A stretch of DNA of 64,000 nucleotides, from contig CM119268.1 of NCBI GenBank assembly GCA_051294375.1, positions 12,250,356 to 12,314,355 on the forward strand, read 5' to 3'. Positions 60,850 through 64,000 of this stretch are shown one piece after another; position 1 is the stretch's first letter, and each line of letters starts with the position of its first letter. Source of the stretch: Paraspadella gotoi (lineage: Eukaryota; Chaetognatha). The notes under the pieces were generated by a model, which had not been told where the DNA came from, made no database searches, and was given only the letters and a program-made list of their open reading frames with translations. Both the position numbers and the translations under genes were made by a program.

Positions 60850-61340
60850 TTAAAAAGGAAGAAGAGACAAACAAAACCAAAAAAAAGGGAAAAGATAGAG
60901 ACAGAGACAGACGTCGATTCCGCTCCTAATATCGAAGAATCGATTGAACGCAAGAAACAAATGCGTCTCTCGGCGCGCATTTCGCGGCGCTCCGTTTTCG
61001 GCGTCATCGTCCTCGGCGTTCTCGGCGCTGGGCACCGAGGGGGATTAGCTCGGCCACTTTGGTCATGCAGCTTTCGAGTCCTTTTAGACTCTCCCAATAC
61101 ATGACTTTTGGGCGCGCCAGTTTCCGGTGCGCGGTTCCAGCGACTGAGTTATCGACACTCGGGTTTCTGGTTTGGAGTCATAACGAAAATGACGCGGACG
61201 AAGAGAAGACGTCGCCTTCGATCAGTTCCACTCACGCTCGACGAGGAGTCGGCGGAAAAGGGGGCGTGGCCCCAGTCACGGTCGTCGCTGTCGTCGTCGT
61301 TTACCACAGCGTTTCCTTCGATTTTCCAATTCTTTTTCAC
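60850..61340 (-). CDS. Possible broken coding exon(s), minus strand
   Basis: Three overlapping minus-strand frames tile this CpG-rich stretch. First, 61,340-61,149 begins MKKNWKIEGNAVVNDDDSDD. Second, 61,177-61,004 (57 residues) includes RPKVMYWESLKGLESCMTKV. Third, about 61,035-60,850 includes SAENAEDDDAENGAPRNARR. Each is non-repetitive and charged in the manner of real protein. Single-base frame changes near 61,165 and 61,025, or an intron using the GTGAGT donor at about 61,235, would join them. No family is recognised. Confidence 0.25.
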
Positions 61341-61429
61341 AGCTTAACGAAAGACACGACATCTTAAACTCCCCCGAAATTTACATTCCAAAATGAATTT
61401 ATATAAAATGTAGTAACAATCATTTACAC

Positions 61430-61730
61430 NNNNNNNNNNNNNNNNNNNNNNNNNNNNNNNNNNNNNNNNNNNNNNNNNNNNNNNNNNNNNNNNNNNNNNN
61501 NNNNNNNNNNNNNNNNNNNNNNNNNNNNNNNNNNNNNNNNNNNNNNNNNNNNNNNNNNNNNNNNNNNNNNNNNNNNNNNNNNNNNNNNNNNNNNNNNNNN
61601 NNNNNNNNNNNNNNNNNNNNNNNNNNNNNNNNNNNNNNNNNNNNNNNNNNNNNNNNNNNNNNNNNNNNNNNNNNNNNNNNNNNNNNNNNNNNNNNNNNNN
61701 NNNNNNNNNNNNNNNNNNNNNNNNNNNNNN
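61430..61730. other. Assembly gap (301 N)
   Basis: N run. Confidence 0.99.
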
Positions 61731-63229
<1,499 letters not shown>

Positions 63230-63547
63230 NNNNNNNNNNNNNNNNNNNNNNNNNNNNNNNNNNNNNNNNNNNNNNNNNNNNNNNNNNNNNNNNNNNNNNN
63301 NNNNNNNNNNNNNNNNNNNNNNNNNNNNNNNNNNNNNNNNNNNNNNNNNNNNNNNNNNNNNNNNNNNNNNNNNNNNNNNNNNNNNNNNNNNNNNNNNNNN
63401 NNNNNNNNNNNNNNNNNNNNNNNNNNNNNNNNNNNNNNNNNNNNNNNNNNNNNNNNNNNNNNNNNNNNNNNNNNNNNNNNNNNNNNNNNNNNNNNNNNNN
63501 NNNNNNNNNNNNNNNNNNNNNNNNNNNNNNNNNNNNNNNNNNNNNNN
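63230..63547. other. Assembly gap (318 N)
   Basis: N run. Confidence 0.99.
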
Positions 63548-63646
63548 CCTCCTTCTCTCTCCTTTTCCCAAACTCATTTGATGGCCTGAGATTCACTGGA
63601 CTCGCGAGATTCCTCCGCTGATTTGGGGAAAAATAAAACGAGGGAG

Positions 63647-63880
63647 GTGGGCGATTGGCGTGAGGGTAAGTGATTGTAGTATTTGGCACAAGGGTGAGCG
63701 ATTGTGATTATTGGCGTTGAGAGTAAGTGATCGTGGTTAAAAGAGAGAAGGTAAGTGATTGAGGCAACTGGCTAAAAGGGTAGGTGATTGTGGCAAATGA
63801 AAAAAAGGTAGGTGACTGGCGATATTAGAGGTGATCGTTGTAACTGGTCAAAGCGACTTTATACTAAGTAGGTGATTTTT
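63647..63880 (+). repeat. 28-29 bp degenerate minisatellite with GTAAGTGATTG core
   Basis: The core GTRRGYGATYG recurs at 63,666, 63,694, 63,723, 63,751, 63,780 and 63,808, with spacings 28, 29, 28, 29 and 28. Partial copies lie at about 63,647, 63,830 and 63,868. Sequence between the cores is poorly conserved (TGGCACAAGG, TTGGCGTTGA, AACTGGCTAA). Each core looks like a 5' splice donor. Confidence 0.88.
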
Positions 63881-64000
63881 TCGCTTGACCAGCGGATCTT
63901 AGTGATCACAGACGAGCCTCATCCAGATCCCGTATTTCGAAAAGGGTTGGTGATTAGAACGAGAAAGCTCCCCCCCCCCGACCCAGAGGGCGCGAAAAGT

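Noticed and set aside
63647-63880. CRISPR-like reading of the 28-29 bp repeat
   Set aside because: Cores are only about 11 bp, intervals are degenerate copies rather than unique spacers, and no cas-like frame is nearby.

Overview
The window looks like repeat-rich, gene-poor nuclear DNA from a eukaryote, most likely an invertebrate animal. Evidence: no long uninterrupted coding frame, scaffold N-gaps of several sizes, more than twenty long (GA/CT)n arrays, (GAC/GTC)n arrays, minisatellites, a Tc1/mariner relic with TA target duplications, a LINE-type reverse-transcriptase fragment, and foldback (MITE-like) elements. I cannot name the species. I found no complete protein-coding gene, no rRNA and no confident tRNA. 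Nearly every open frame longer than 60 codons is translated microsatellite (RERERE, SLSLSL, FFSFLF, DDDD).

Layout. 1-2.9 kb: gap, (CT)n, heptamer repeats, CpG-rich DNA with (CGT)n. 3.05-4.92 kb: a homopurine minisatellite block. 5-13 kb: AT-rich DNA with (GA/CT)n arrays, two CCTAA-rich degenerate elements and a foldback element at 8.46-8.92 kb. 13.09-14.77 kb: a Tc1/mariner relic, (TC)n, an acidic open frame and (GAY)n. This block recurs inverted at 32.79-34.24 kb. 16-19.3 kb: gap-broken minisatellites and duplicated contig ends. 20.2-20.4 kb: a decayed C2H2 zinc-finger-like frame. 21.5-32.7 kb: mostly single-copy DNA without a recognisable gene. 34.9-52.7 kb: a large A-B-rc(A)-gap-B2 duplication. 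54.05-54.47 kb: a LINE RT fragment on the minus strand ending at a (GA)n array. 54.7 kb: a possible terminal exon with a good 3' splice site. 57.4 kb: a tRNA-like Pol III fragment. 60.5 kb: a G-rich telomere-like member of the CCTAA family. 60.85-61.34 kb: a coding-like minus-strand stretch broken across frames. 63.65-63.88 kb: a 28-29 bp minisatellite whose every unit carries a splice-donor-like GTAAGT/GTGAGC/GTAGGT.

The main result concerns sequence structure and assembly. Several long duplicates differ mainly by single-base indels, as noisy long reads do. The 34.9-52.7 kb block is best explained as two haplotype copies kept in one scaffold, with one contig flipped. If indel noise is general here, real exons could be hidden by frameshifts, so absence of long ORFs is weak evidence against genes. 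I found no convincing undescribed functional system. The most biologically interesting item is the foldback family with TAAGGCGTAGT-type ends, caught with one member inserted inside another and flanked by a 10 bp duplication.
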